DNA from: Algibacter lectus
Lineage (GTDB): Bacteria; Bacteroidota; Bacteroidia; Flavobacteriales; Flavobacteriaceae
Direction of reading: 5' to 3'
NCBI RefSeq assembly: GCF_900112395.1
Contig: NZ_FOLN01000011.1
Location: 1 to 64,000 of the forward strand
Length of the DNA: 64,000 bases
Shown here: one piece after another, positions 31,683-41,848 of the stretch
Layout: every line of letters begins with the position of its first letter
Position numbering within the stretch: position 1 is the stretch's first letter
Notes under the pieces: generated by a model
The model's input: the letters and a program-made list of their open reading frames with translations, nothing else
What the model was told of the DNA's origin: nothing
Databases searched by the model: none
Program-made: the position numbers and the translations under genes

Positions 31683-34058
31683 TTAACCAATAACATCTAG
31701 TTTAGCAAAACGTAGTAATAATTTTTTAGTACCTCCATGCTGAAAACTAATTTCGGCTTTAATATCGGCACCTGTTCCTTCAATTTTCTTTACTTCACCT
31801 GTACCAAAACGAATATGTTTTACAATATTACCAACAGCCAATTTACTATCAAATAAGTTAGTATCATTGCTGGTTTTAGCCATAGGCTTTAAATTTTTAG
31901 GTGTAGTCACCTGGAACTTATCAGAAGAAGATTTTGTTGGTCCTCCTTTTTTAAGTACGGCTTGTTTTGCCGGCTTAAATCTTATTTTCCCAGAACTTGT
32001 AGGTTTATTTTCTGAAACATCACCAAATATTTTAGAATCTAGCATAGGGTTAAACCTGCGCTCTTCTATAGGCGTTACAATATCAAGATACTGCTCATCT
32101 ATTTCTTCTATAAATCTACTCGGCTCAGAATCTACCAATTTACCCCAACGGTATCGCGATAAAGCATAGGTTAAATACGCTTGTTTTTCGGCACGTGTTA
32201 AGGCTACGTAAAACAAACGGCGTTCTTCCTCGAGTTCGCTACGCGTATTCATACTCATGGCGCTTGGGAATAAATCTTCCTCTAAACCAACAATAAATAC
32301 ATGCTGAAACTCTAACCCTTTTGCTAAGTGAATCGTCATTAAAGCAACGTGATCGGCATCACCTTTATCGGAATCCATATCTGTAGACAAGGCTACATCT
32401 TCTAGAAACTCGGCTAAATTACCTGTGGTATCGGCTATTTCTTTTTGGCCTTCCACAAAATCCTTCATACCATTGATAAGTTCCTCTATATTTTCAATTT
32501 TAACAACACCTTCGGGCGTATTATCCTTTTTATATTCGGTAATAATACCTGCTGTTCGTGTTACGTATTCTGCTAACTCAAAAACATCGGCCGTTTCATT
32601 TAATACCTGAAACGTTTCTATTAAAGTAACAAAGTTCTTAAGCTTAGTTTTTGTTCCTGCATTGATTTTAACATCGGTTTTATCGATATTTTTCATCACC
32701 TCGAAAATAGAGCGTTTGTAGCCATTGGCCGAAACAATCAATTTATCTACAGTAGTTTGGCCAATACCACGGCCTGGGAAGTTTATAATTCGTTTTAAAG
32801 CTTCCTCATCGGCAGGGTTAATAATTAACCTTAAATAAGCTAAAACATCTTTAATTTCTTTCCTTTGGTAAAAAGATAAACCACCATAAATTCTATAAGG
32901 AATATCACGCTTTCTTAAAGCATCCTCTATAGAACGGGATTGTGCATTAGTACGATACAAAATAGCAAAATCACTATTTGGTAACTGCTCGTTCATTTTA
33001 GTTTCCCAAATGGTACTCGCAACATAACGCCCCTCATCTCCATCAGTAAGCGATCGGTTTACTTTTATTTTTGGTCCTTCATCATTGGCTGTCCAAACTA
33101 CTTTATCTAGTTTAGTTTCATTTTTATCAATAATGGAGTTTGCTGCGTTTACAATATTTTTTGTAGATCTGTAATTTTGCTCTAGTCTAAATTCCTTAAC
33201 ATCATCATAATCATTCTGAAAATTTAAAATGTTACTAATATTTGCACCACGGAAGGCATAAATACTTTGCGCATCATCCCCAACCACACAAATATTTTGA
33301 AACTTATCAGATAACGCTCTCACTATTAAATATTGCGAGTGGTTTGTATCCTGATACTCATCAACCAAAATATATCTAAATCGGTTTTGATATTTTGCTA
33401 ACACTTCCGGAAAACGGGTTAAAAGCTCGTTAGTTTTCAATAATAAATCATCAAAATCCATGGCACCAGCTTTAAAACAGCGATCTACAAATTCTTTGTA
33501 AATATCTCCCATTCTTGGTCGGCGTGCCATAGCATCGGCTTCTTTCAATTCGGGGTTCTGAAAATATGCACGAACGGTAATTAAACTGTTTTTGTAAGAT
33601 GAAATTCTAGAACGTACTTGCTTGTATTTATAAAGATCTTTATCTAGACCCATTTCTCTAATAATAGAAGAAATTAATCTATCGGAATCTTGAGTATCAT
33701 AAATAGTGAAATTTGACGGGTAGCCTAGTTTATCGGCTTCCATACGTAGAATTTTAGCGAAAACCGAGTGAAAGGTTCCCATCCATAGGTTTTTCGCTTC
33801 GCTATTTCCTACAATAGTAGCAATACGTTCTTTCATTTCCTTTGCCGCTTTATTGGTAAAGGTTAACGACAAAATATTAAACGCATCAATACCCTGACTC
33901 ATTAAATATGCTATACGAAAAGTAAGCACACGTGTTTTTCCCGATCCTGCGCCGGCAATAACTATCATAGGGCCATCCTTTTGTATGGTTGGAGCTAATT
34001 GAGCCTCGTTTAACTTAGCTAATTGCTCCTGTAATTCCCTCTCTAAATCCTTTTTCAA
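31683..34058 (-). CDS. uvrD: ATP-dependent DNA helicase UvrD/PcrA
   Basis: 791 residues of superfamily 1A. Motifs in order: I, AGAGSGKTRVL (about 35-45); II, LVDEYQDTNHSQ; III, VVGDDAQSIYAFRGA; IV, LEQNYRST; V, LMTIHLAKGLEF; VI, LFYVALTRAEK. A Lys-rich C-terminal tail ends in the small C-terminal domain VKHIRFGTGEVKKIEG. It unwinds DNA in repair and replication restart. A terminator follows. Called PcrA or UvrD by different naming habits. Confidence 0.95.
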   Translation of the reverse strand: MKKDLERELQEQLAKLNEAQLAPTIQKDGPMIVIAGAGSGKTRVLTFRIAYLMSQGIDAFNILSLTFTNKAAKEMKERIATIVGNSEAKNLWMGTFHSVFAKILRMEADKLGYPSNFTIYDTQDSDRLISSIIREMGLDKDLYKYKQVRSRISSYKNSLITVRAYFQNPELKEADAMARRPRMGDIYKEFVDRCFKAGAMDFDDLLLKTNELLTRFPEVLAKYQNRFRYILVDEYQDTNHSQYLIVRALSDKFQNICVVGDDAQSIYAFRGANISNILNFQNDYDDVKEFRLEQNYRSTKNIVNAANSIIDKNETKLDKVVWTANDEGPKIKVNRSLTDGDEGRYVASTIWETKMNEQLPNSDFAILYRTNAQSRSIEDALRKRDIPYRIYGGLSFYQRKEIKDVLAYLRLIINPADEEALKRIINFPGRGIGQTTVDKLIVSANGYKRSIFEVMKNIDKTDVKINAGTKTKLKNFVTLIETFQVLNETADVFELAEYVTRTAGIITEYKKDNTPEGVVKIENIEELINGMKDFVEGQKEIADTTGNLAEFLEDVALSTDMDSDKGDADHVALMTIHLAKGLEFQHVFIVGLEEDLFPSAMSMNTRSELEEERRLFYVALTRAEKQAYLTYALSRYRWGKLVDSEPSRFIEEIDEQYLDIVTPIEERRFNPMLDSKIFGDVSENKPTSSGKIRFKPAKQAVLKKGGPTKSSSDKFQVTTPKNLKPMAKTSNDTNLFDSKLAVGNIVKHIRFGTGEVKKIEGTGADIKAEISFQHGGTKKLLLRFAKLDVIG

Positions 34059-34198
34059 ATCCTAATTCATTTTAAAGCGTGAAATTAACCATTGTTCAGC
34101 ATTTTCTAAGTCGGAATTATTAAAAATTATGAACAATTCACTTAAATATTTAAGTTTTAAATATCTTTACGTCTAAGTTATTCAAATAAAAAAAACAT

Positions 34199-35746
34199 AT
34201 GTTAGATTTTCTCGGAACAATTTCATGGTGGGTGTGGGTACTAATAGCACTAGCCATTGTAGCTATTCGTGATGTATTGCAAAAGCACCACACTATAAGT
34301 CATAATTTCCCTATTGTAGGGCATTTACGCTATTGGCTGGAAAGTATAGGGCCAGAAATGCGCCAGTATTTCGTAGCAAATAACCGAGAAGAATTACCGT
34401 TTAATAGAATTGAACGTGGCTGGATTTATGCCTCTGCAAAAAACGAAAATAACTACGAAGGTTTTGGAACTGATAGAGATATTTTCCAACACCAGCACTT
34501 TTTTGTAAATAATGCCATGATGCCTCATGAAATTAAAGACGAAAATCATCCTAATAAAATTGACAAATCGTTTTTACCATGCGCCAAAGTTATGGGTGAA
34601 TTCAATAAACGAAGAAAACCATTTCGTCCTGCTTCTATTATAAACGTATCGGCCATGAGTTTTGGTTCACTTTCTGCAAAAGCAGTAGAGTCTATGAACA
34701 AAGGGATAAAGCTTGCCGATGCTTACCACAATACAGGTGAAGGTGGTTTATCACCTTATCACAGTCATGGTGGTGATGTTGTGTTTCATTTTGGAACAGG
34801 TTATTTTGGTGTGCGTAATGCCGATGGTGGATTTTCTTTAGAAAAACTAGTAGAGTTGGTAGAGAAAAAACCTTTTATCCGTGCCATAGAGATAAAACTT
34901 TCTCAGGGTGCAAAACCAGGAAAAGGTGGCGTATTGCCAGGCGCAAAAATTACTCAAGAGATATCTGAAATTCGCCATGTTGAAATAGGGAAAGATGTGC
35001 TTTCTCCTCCAAACCACAAGGCCTTTTCTAACGTACCAGAAATGGTAGAGTTTATCGAAAAAATTGCCGAAGCTACAGGTTTACCTGTAGGTATAAAAGC
35101 AGCTATTGGTAAATTAGACCAATGGAAAGAGCTTGCAGATATTATGCAAAAAACAGGTAAAGGACCAGATTTTATTACCGTAGATGGTGGTGAAGGTGGT
35201 ACTGGTGCTGCACCTCCAAGTTTTGCCGATCACGTATCACTACCATGGGTTTATGGTTTTTCGGATTTATATAAACTTTTTAAAGACAAAGGATTAAGCG
35301 AGCGAATTGTATTTGTCGGTAGTGGAAAATTAGGTTTTCCGGCAAAAGCAGCTATGGCATTCGCTATGGGTGTAGATTGTATAAATGTTGCCAGAGAGTC
35401 TATGATGAGTATTGGCTGTATACAAGCGCAAGTTTGCCATACTAACCGCTGCCCTACCGGTATTGCTACACAAAATAAATGGTTGCAAAATGGTATCAAT
35501 CCAGAATTAAAAGCACAACGTTTGGCACAGTATTACAAAACATTTAGAAAAGAATTAATAGAAATTACTCACGCTGCGGGTTACGAACATCCTTGCCAGT
35601 TTAAAATGACCGATATAGAAATTAATATCGATGGTAACGACCTCGCAAAAGACCTCAGCCGTACGTATATGTACGAGAAAACAAAAGTCCCTTTCAACGG
35701 GATGCAAAGCCTAAAAGATTGTAAATATCTAGGAGGCGTAAAATAA
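34199..35746 (+). CDS. FMN-binding glutamate-synthase-family protein
   Basis: 515 residues. N-terminal membrane segment (about 5-24), then the GltB FMN domain: AMSFGSLSAKAVESMNKG, EGGLSPYHSHGGD, ITVDGGEGGTGAAPPSF (active site) and the Fe-S-type cysteines in CIQAQVCHTNRCPTGIAT. Single-polypeptide relatives occur in many Bacteroidota; they lack the glutaminase part of GltB, and their biological substrate is not established. Terminator hairpin lies directly after the stop. Confidence 0.88.
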   Translation: MLDFLGTISWWVWVLIALAIVAIRDVLQKHHTISHNFPIVGHLRYWLESIGPEMRQYFVANNREELPFNRIERGWIYASAKNENNYEGFGTDRDIFQHQHFFVNNAMMPHEIKDENHPNKIDKSFLPCAKVMGEFNKRRKPFRPASIINVSAMSFGSLSAKAVESMNKGIKLADAYHNTGEGGLSPYHSHGGDVVFHFGTGYFGVRNADGGFSLEKLVELVEKKPFIRAIEIKLSQGAKPGKGGVLPGAKITQEISEIRHVEIGKDVLSPPNHKAFSNVPEMVEFIEKIAEATGLPVGIKAAIGKLDQWKELADIMQKTGKGPDFITVDGGEGGTGAAPPSFADHVSLPWVYGFSDLYKLFKDKGLSERIVFVGSGKLGFPAKAAMAFAMGVDCINVARESMMSIGCIQAQVCHTNRCPTGIATQNKWLQNGINPELKAQRLAQYYKTFRKELIEITHAAGYEHPCQFKMTDIEINIDGNDLAKDLSRTYMYEKTKVPFNGMQSLKDCKYLGGVK

Positions 35747-35748
35747 AA

Positions 35749-35781
35749 AAAAAGCCATTTCTTTAAAAGAAATGGCTTTTT
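35749..35781. terminator. Bidirectional intrinsic terminator
   Basis: Perfect 15-16-bp stem AAAAAGCCATTTCTTT / AAAGAAATGGCTTTTT with a one-base loop core, between convergent genes (glutamate-synthase-like at left, carboxypeptidase-regulatory protein at right). Confidence 0.9.
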
Positions 35782-35802
35782 AATTTTAGGATCAAGATCT
35801 CA

Positions 35803-37563
35803 TTAATTATCTCTTAATACATGTATTGTTATTGAAAGGGTTCTTATGTTTCCTGATAAATCTGTATAGGTTCCGTTAATGGTTGCATCAATATAATCAC
35901 CAACATTACCATAGCTCGCCAAGTTTAGCTGTAAACTATTAGCGACATTATAATCTAAGTCTACATTCCCTGCTTCAAAACCAAATTGAGAAAAAGCATA
36001 ATTTCCAGGCGTTATTGTATCGATTCCAATATAAAACCAATCGGTAATAGGTCCGGTGTTCGATTTTGCATTTATAGTAAAACCTGTTCCTTGCTGATAT
36101 GCATTTGCATCTATACCTATAACGTAATAATCTACTGGATTAGCATCTACCTGTATACTAACGTATTCTGTTATAGTGTTACACGCTATAATATTACCAA
36201 CATTACTATTTGTAAAATTGAATGTTAACTCATTTGTTGTTTGAAAACTATCATAATCTACACCTTCTAACGTAAAATCAAGAACAGAAGCACATTGTAA
36301 TACTGAAAATGAAAACAAACCATTTGTTACTTGAGATGTTGCGTAGAAATTACCATAGTCTAAAACTACATATCCGTTTGTTACGTTAACACTAGAACAA
36401 TCTACCAAACTCCCTGTAATAGTTGAAGAAACAACCGAAGTTAGTACAATATCACCTAAATTAGTATCTGAAGAAAAAGGACCTATTGTTGTAGTATACT
36501 CTAAATCGCTACATTGATTAAAGGCTTTTAATGTTAATACTTCATTTGCAGGTATTAATCCACAAATTTCGCCGTCTCCATTAGTATAACCAGTTCTTGG
36601 ATAAATAGCACCAGTTCTCCATAACTCCACTTTTACATTAGAAATAGGGCTATTAGCATTGTCTACAATATTTAAGCACAAGTTTACTGTTGGAAATTGA
36701 GCATCGCAGTTCCACCAAGAAAAATGAGCAACTTCACCTACGTACTTTCCTCCTACTAATGTAGCAGCACCATCTTCTATCCAATAGCCATTAACCTCAT
36801 CAAAATGCCATAACGGTATACTTGCTGGCGCTACACTTATTTGAGCAGGATCTACAGGTAATTCAATTTGTGCAAAACTACCATCTGCTATGTTTAATTT
36901 TTCTCCAGAATCTCCTTTTAATTCAACATTTATCATACCGTAAGTTTCTAAAACACGCTCTTGTCCATTAGAGTTTTGAGCTTGTAAACTTCCTGGCATT
37001 AAATCTTCCACATCAGGATTAGCTGGGTCTAGGTGATATACAAATACCTTAACATTCCCTGAGTATGCGTTTCCGTTTTCATCTTTAAAATCACCATCAA
37101 AACTTACTTTTGTTCCATTGGCTAAATAAACCTCACTATTACTTCCAGAAGCCACTGTACCGGCTAAATGCTCTGCAACCAGCATAATTTTAATTTGGTT
37201 TGTACCAGAAGTTGGCACTACCGCTCGCATACCTTTTAAATAACCCGATTTTTCGGCTGTAATAAATGCTTGATTTTGGTTTACATCGGTATTATTAATA
37301 ATAAACATTCCGTTTTCGTCTGTAGAAGCCGCTTTACCTCCTATTGTAATGTTTACATTTTCTAAAGGTAAATTTGCTTCATCAACAATTCTTCCCATAA
37401 AATCTCTTTGAATACTAGAGCCTAAATCTAAAGTGGCTTCGTTGTTTTCTCCAGGATCTAAAGAAGAATCGTTACTATCATTTGGGTTGCATGACGTAAA
37501 TAATGTGCTTAGCACTATAACTAGGCTAAGGATAAATCTAAAATTTTTGCTTACTATTTTCAT
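35803..37563 (-). CDS. Carboxypeptidase-regulatory-like domain lipoprotein
   Basis: 586 residues. Lipobox T-S-C (Cys near residue 25), followed by an acidic Ser/Asn/Asp linker. A carboxypeptidase-regulatory-like fold opens with FMGRIVDEANLPLENVNITIGG and continues with DENGMF and AEKSGYLKGM. Later comes SPISNVKVELWRTGAIYPRTGYTNGDGEICG, a second such domain, then strand-rich repeats to the end. A surface or periplasmic adhesin-like lipoprotein is likely. It is the gene after the two-component pair, but in the same direction with an 84-nt gap. Confidence 0.75.
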   Translation of the reverse strand: MKIVSKNFRFILSLVIVLSTLFTSCNPNDSNDSSLDPGENNEATLDLGSSIQRDFMGRIVDEANLPLENVNITIGGKAASTDENGMFIINNTDVNQNQAFITAEKSGYLKGMRAVVPTSGTNQIKIMLVAEHLAGTVASGSNSEVYLANGTKVSFDGDFKDENGNAYSGNVKVFVYHLDPANPDVEDLMPGSLQAQNSNGQERVLETYGMINVELKGDSGEKLNIADGSFAQIELPVDPAQISVAPASIPLWHFDEVNGYWIEDGAATLVGGKYVGEVAHFSWWNCDAQFPTVNLCLNIVDNANSPISNVKVELWRTGAIYPRTGYTNGDGEICGLIPANEVLTLKAFNQCSDLEYTTTIGPFSSDTNLGDIVLTSVVSSTITGSLVDCSSVNVTNGYVVLDYGNFYATSQVTNGLFSFSVLQCASVLDFTLEGVDYDSFQTTNELTFNFTNSNVGNIIACNTITEYVSIQVDANPVDYYVIGIDANAYQQGTGFTINAKSNTGPITDWFYIGIDTITPGNYAFSQFGFEAGNVDLDYNVANSLQLNLASYGNVGDYIDATINGTYTDLSGNIRTLSITIHVLRDN

Positions 37564-37647
37564 AATTTAAATGTTTAAGTGTTCGAATTTTATTGCTTAT
37601 ACACTTATATACATTTACCTTATTTTTTGTTACCCTATTTTTTGAAT

Positions 37648-38388
37648 TTATTTAAATAAACTTAAAAATGCCTTTCTATTTGCTTTTGAAATAGGCACAC
37701 GGTAGGTATTATCTAAAACCACATAACCCTCATTTTCAAAATGTCGTACTTTTTCTAAATTTATAATATGAGATTTGTGGCATTTGAAAAATTTTGAATT
37801 TAATAGCTTTTGAAATTTCCCTAAATTATACGAACTCATTATGGTTGTTTTATCTATTAAATGAATTTTAGTATACCCATCATAACCTTCTAAATGTAAA
37901 ACCTCATCTTGAGGGATAAATGAAACGCCTTTTTTAGTAGGCACCACAATTTTGTTATTGTTCGCTATGTTTTCTTCTAATAAACTAACCAGCTTAGAGT
38001 TGTTATCACTTTCATTCTTTAACTTAATTAAGTCTAAAGCCTTATTTACAGCGTTAACCAAATCTTCATTATCTACCGGCTTTAAAACATAATCTATGGC
38101 CGATTTTTTAAAAGCTTCAATAGCATATTCACTATACGCTGTTACAAAAATGACCTGGAAATTGACGTTTTTTAATTGAGCTAGCAGTTCGAAACCATTC
38201 ATTCTAGGCATTTCTATATCTAGAAACAAAATTTGCGGTTCTTCTTTATTTATTGCGACTATGGCTTCTTCTGGTTTTTGAAAAGCACCCGAAATTTTAA
38301 TAACAGGAAATAGTTTTTCAATCTTGCGTTGTAAACCTTTTAAGTTTGAAATTTCATCGTCTACCAAAATCGCCGTTATACTATCCAT
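37648..38388 (-). CDS. LytTR-family response regulator
   Basis: 246 residues. Receiver domain: acidic pocket D10/D11, phosphoacceptor D57 in LFLDIEMPRMNG, T84 in VTAYSEY and K103 in YVLKPVD. C-terminal LytTR DNA-binding domain follows (HLEGYDGYTKIHLIDKT, FFKCHKSHIINLEKVRHFENEG). The ATG shares its A with the kinase stop (TAATG), so the pair is translationally coupled. Likely controls genes for surface polysaccharide or cell-wall functions. Confidence 0.93.
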   Translation of the reverse strand: MDSITAILVDDEISNLKGLQRKIEKLFPVIKISGAFQKPEEAIVAINKEEPQILFLDIEMPRMNGFELLAQLKNVNFQVIFVTAYSEYAIEAFKKSAIDYVLKPVDNEDLVNAVNKALDLIKLKNESDNNSKLVSLLEENIANNNKIVVPTKKGVSFIPQDEVLHLEGYDGYTKIHLIDKTTIMSSYNLGKFQKLLNSKFFKCHKSHIINLEKVRHFENEGYVVLDNTYRVPISKANRKAFLSLFK

Positions 38389-41237
38389 TATTTATTTTTT
38401 TCAATTATAAATATCGACTTATTCCCTTTATCTTCTCGATCTGGATACATTTCTTCTTTGCTATAACTTATGTTCCATTTTTCCGAAGAATTTAAAAAGT
38501 GTAATCTATCTTTTAAAACATTTGAAGATTTAACTTCCTTGTGTGTCCTTTTTTTGGTGTTAACAAACCCAACTCCATCATCAATAATTTCAACCTTAAA
38601 AGTGAGCGGACTGATATAAACAAAATTGAGCGTAATTAAACCATTATCCATTTTATTAAAAACTCCGTGATTCACTGCGTTTTCTACAATAGGCTGCAAT
38701 AACATCGTTGGTATGGTAATACTTTCTTTATCTAATTTTACATCGATATTGATAGTGAAATTTAGCTTTTCTTTAAACCGAAGCTTCTCAATCTCCAAAT
38801 AGTTATTAAGCACGCTAATTTCGGTTGCTAAAGAAATTTCGTTTTCTTTAGATAACTCGAAAAATTGACGAATAAGTTTTGAGAATTTCACCAAATATGT
38901 TTCCGAAGCTTCAAAATTATTTTCACCTATATAGTACTGTATTGCCGATAAGGAATTAAAAACAAAATGAGGATTCATTTGAAACCTTAGTGCTTTTAAC
39001 TGTAATTCTGACAAACGCTTGTCTTGATATATTTGTTGATTTCTTTTGAATTGTGAACGTTTTACAAAAAATCTAGAAATTAATACAATAAGAAATATAC
39101 TTAACAACACCATGAACGCTTTTACCCAAATGGCTTGCCACCACAAAGGCTTAATAGTGAAGCTCAATTGTTTTTTCGCACTACCGGCATCGATATGCAG
39201 CGTATACTTTCCGGGTTGAAGATTATTAAAACTAAAATTATTAGTAGTTGTTGTTACCCAATCTTTTTGAATAGGTTTTAATTTGTATTTATATGAAAAA
39301 ACATCGTATCCCGACGAAAAATCAATATGCGATATATTGAAATTTAAATTATTATTTTTTTGATATTTAAAAACAGAATAATCTGCTAAAATATCTCTTT
39401 TATTATATGTAGCCTTATCTATATAAACATCTAACAAATGGGTTTCGTTTTTTACATCTTTAGGTAAAATTACAATCCCTTTGTCTGTACTCGCCATTAA
39501 TTGATTTTTGTAAACAATAACATTACTCACACTGTTAGAGGATAATCCGTTGTTTTTATCTATGACCAATTGCAGACTAAAATCTCCATTACTTTTTGTG
39601 TATTTTAATATACCAGACTCTGTTGCCAACCAAATAATATTATCTTCAATAAAGGCATTATTTACAATTTGAAATTCGGAACCAGGAAGCTGCTTTATGG
39701 TTTTTAAATCTGAAATGTAAGCGCCAAAACCATCTGTGTTTATTAAAATGTCGTCTTCTGAAACTGCTTTCAGGTTTAAAATAGACTTATTTAAATCTTG
39801 ATTGGTAAATAGTATAGATTGAAATTCTTCATCTATAAACTCTTTTAAACCACTAGATGTAGCAACTAAAAGCTTTTGATTGAACAGAAATATTTGATTA
39901 ATCCCTTGTTGGTTATATTGTGTTTCAATACTGTAATTATTTGGGTTTATTTTATTCATTCCAAATGCAAACCTTGTATAAAAATAATCGTCATGATAAA
40001 CTAATTGCCTAATTTTATCATTAATATCGTTGACATTGTTTAAAAAATCGAGCTTCTCAATTTTATTGTTTTTCGCGATTATTACACTTGATTTAGATAG
40101 ATAATATTCTGCGTCTAAAGCTTTAATATAAGACGCATCAAAAATATAATCGTCCTCTGCTATAAATTGAACAAACTCTTTTTTAGTATCATCATATTTA
40201 TAAAATCCTTTATCAAAAACATTGGCAATTATTTTATCATTTACATAACTAATATCACTTACGGTTTCTGTAGATAAGCAATATTTAACTTGTTGTTTTT
40301 CTTTAGGTAAGTGGTAAATACCATTTGTAAATGTGCTTAACCAAATAGACCCTACTTTATCATAAAAACCAAAATGTGCTTTTAATTTATTCGGAATATA
40401 ATAGGTATTGGTGATGTAAAAATCGGGATCTAGCATACCTACAAAGCTGGCTCCTGAAATTTGTAAACGATTATTAATAAGATTAATCCTTACGTATTTA
40501 GAGGTTTCAATATTAATCTCATTTTTAAAATTTCTTCTGTATAACTTTAAAGTATTTAAATTGAGAAAAGCATATTCTTTATTATTCACCCAATAAAATA
40601 AACTATCAGTAATCTGGCCTCTTACATTCTTGTTTTCAAGTACATCTTTAAACTCAAACCCCTCTATAACAGTCTTATTTTTATCTCTAATAAAAATAGA
40701 GTCTTTAGCTGTATTTGTTGTAAAACTGGAAACCTTAGCATGCTTAACATAAGCCACTCTTATTAAATCTTCTGTTTTAGAATCTGTTAGGTTATGCCAT
40801 TTTTCACCTTTTAAAATATGGAACTTATTAGATCCAGTTAAAATAATAGAGTTATCAACTTGACTTGAAAATATTGGACTAAAAATTTCTCCTTTTTGTT
40901 CACTCTCAAAACCGTATACACTATCATTTTCTATGTAACCTAATTTTGATGATTTAGATAAATACCACAGTTTATTGTCTGGTGTTGGGAAAATTCCCCA
41001 AACATCATTATTTGCCAAACCATCTTTAGTAGTAAACACTTTAAAAGTATTGCCATTGTATTTAACTAAACCTTTAGCCGTAGCAAACCATAAAAAACCT
41101 TTTTGATCTTGGGCTATTTTATAAATATGGTTACTTGGCAAACCATCATCGGTAGTGTAATTTGTAAATTGTTGTGAAAAGGAAAAACTCCATATCGAAA
41201 TAAGTAATAAAGCGATATAGAGTTTTTTATATTTCAA
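38388..41237 (-). CDS. LytS-type sensor kinase with propeller (Reg_prop) and Y_Y_Y domain
   Basis: 949 residues. Signal peptide, then two-component-regulator propeller repeats (NYTTDDGLPSNHIYKIAQDQKGFLWFAT, YNGNTFKVFTTKDGLANN, IWLATESGILKY), a Y_Y_Y domain (VFSYKYKLKP... FNNLQPGKYTLHIDAG), one membrane helix near residue 710-730, then a His-kinase domain with H757 in MNPHFVFNSLSAIQYY and an HATPase with LQPIVENAVNHGVF and DDGVGF. Initiation is at a TTG (41235-41237), since the ATG upstream is out of frame. A TAnnTTTG motif lies 26 nt upstream. It pairs with the LytTR regulator. Confidence 0.92.
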   Translation of the reverse strand: MKYKKLYIALLLISIWSFSFSQQFTNYTTDDGLPSNHIYKIAQDQKGFLWFATAKGLVKYNGNTFKVFTTKDGLANNDVWGIFPTPDNKLWYLSKSSKLGYIENDSVYGFESEQKGEIFSPIFSSQVDNSIILTGSNKFHILKGEKWHNLTDSKTEDLIRVAYVKHAKVSSFTTNTAKDSIFIRDKNKTVIEGFEFKDVLENKNVRGQITDSLFYWVNNKEYAFLNLNTLKLYRRNFKNEINIETSKYVRINLINNRLQISGASFVGMLDPDFYITNTYYIPNKLKAHFGFYDKVGSIWLSTFTNGIYHLPKEKQQVKYCLSTETVSDISYVNDKIIANVFDKGFYKYDDTKKEFVQFIAEDDYIFDASYIKALDAEYYLSKSSVIIAKNNKIEKLDFLNNVNDINDKIRQLVYHDDYFYTRFAFGMNKINPNNYSIETQYNQQGINQIFLFNQKLLVATSSGLKEFIDEEFQSILFTNQDLNKSILNLKAVSEDDILINTDGFGAYISDLKTIKQLPGSEFQIVNNAFIEDNIIWLATESGILKYTKSNGDFSLQLVIDKNNGLSSNSVSNVIVYKNQLMASTDKGIVILPKDVKNETHLLDVYIDKATYNKRDILADYSVFKYQKNNNLNFNISHIDFSSGYDVFSYKYKLKPIQKDWVTTTTNNFSFNNLQPGKYTLHIDAGSAKKQLSFTIKPLWWQAIWVKAFMVLLSIFLIVLISRFFVKRSQFKRNQQIYQDKRLSELQLKALRFQMNPHFVFNSLSAIQYYIGENNFEASETYLVKFSKLIRQFFELSKENEISLATEISVLNNYLEIEKLRFKEKLNFTINIDVKLDKESITIPTMLLQPIVENAVNHGVFNKMDNGLITLNFVYISPLTFKVEIIDDGVGFVNTKKRTHKEVKSSNVLKDRLHFLNSSEKWNISYSKEEMYPDREDKGNKSIFIIEKNK

Positions 41238-41262
41238 TAGTATTTCATTTAAGTGATTAAAA

Positions 41263-41270
41263 CAAAAGTA
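41263..41270 (-). promoter_or_regulatory. Putative -7 element of the sensor kinase operon
   Basis: Minus-strand TACTTTTG, an exact TAnnTTTG match, 26 nt before the kinase TTG start. No clear -33 TTG. Confidence 0.45.
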
Positions 41271-41284
41271 AGGGTTTTAAGTAT

Positions 41285-41836
41285 TTATTGATCCATTTCT
41301 CGTAATACTCTACCTTCACCTTCTACATAACCTTGAATTGTAGGATCTAATGCATCAATATAATCTCCAGAAAAGGTGAATTCTATATAATCACCAACAA
41401 TTACCGGATGTGCTGTAACTGTGCACATAATAGGTGTGCTTGGCAAATTTGTTGTACTAGAAATAAACATATTTCCTGCAAAAACATCTGTAAAATAAAA
41501 ATTACTAGTAACACCATCTGAAACTCCCCAACCAAAATTAGTAGTAGATGTAAACGTGCTGAAATCTTGAAAAGTAAAACTTCCATCTATAATCGGGCTT
41601 GATCCTGACGCTGTTTCAGCACCTGCTCTAAAAAAGAACTTTTGGTATACGGAATTAGTATTTGAAGTAAACCAACCTTTAGCTTGCGAATCGAAAACTC
41701 TTTCTACTCCGTTATTAACGGTATATTTAAAATACTCATCGGTATTACCTGTAGACGTTAATGCATCATCATTACTACAATTGTATATTAATAACAATAT
41801 AACAGCTAGGCTTATTGATTTTAAAATTGAATTCAT
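41285..41836 (-). CDS. Hypothetical lipoprotein
   Basis: 183 residues. Lipobox Y-N-C (C20), then a Thr/Ser-rich strand-rich body (SFTFQDFSTFTSTTNFGWG; GDYIEFTFSGDYIDALDPTIQGYVEGEGRV). No named family; likely an outer-membrane lipoprotein with a beta-rich fold. Twelve nt after the upstream lipoprotein gene, last of the cluster. Confidence 0.65.
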   Translation of the reverse strand: MNSILKSISLAVILLLIYNCSNDDALTSTGNTDEYFKYTVNNGVERVFDSQAKGWFTSNTNSVYQKFFFRAGAETASGSSPIIDGSFTFQDFSTFTSTTNFGWGVSDGVTSNFYFTDVFAGNMFISSTTNLPSTPIMCTVTAHPVIVGDYIEFTFSGDYIDALDPTIQGYVEGEGRVLREMDQ

Positions 41837-41848
41837 TCTTATTTATTA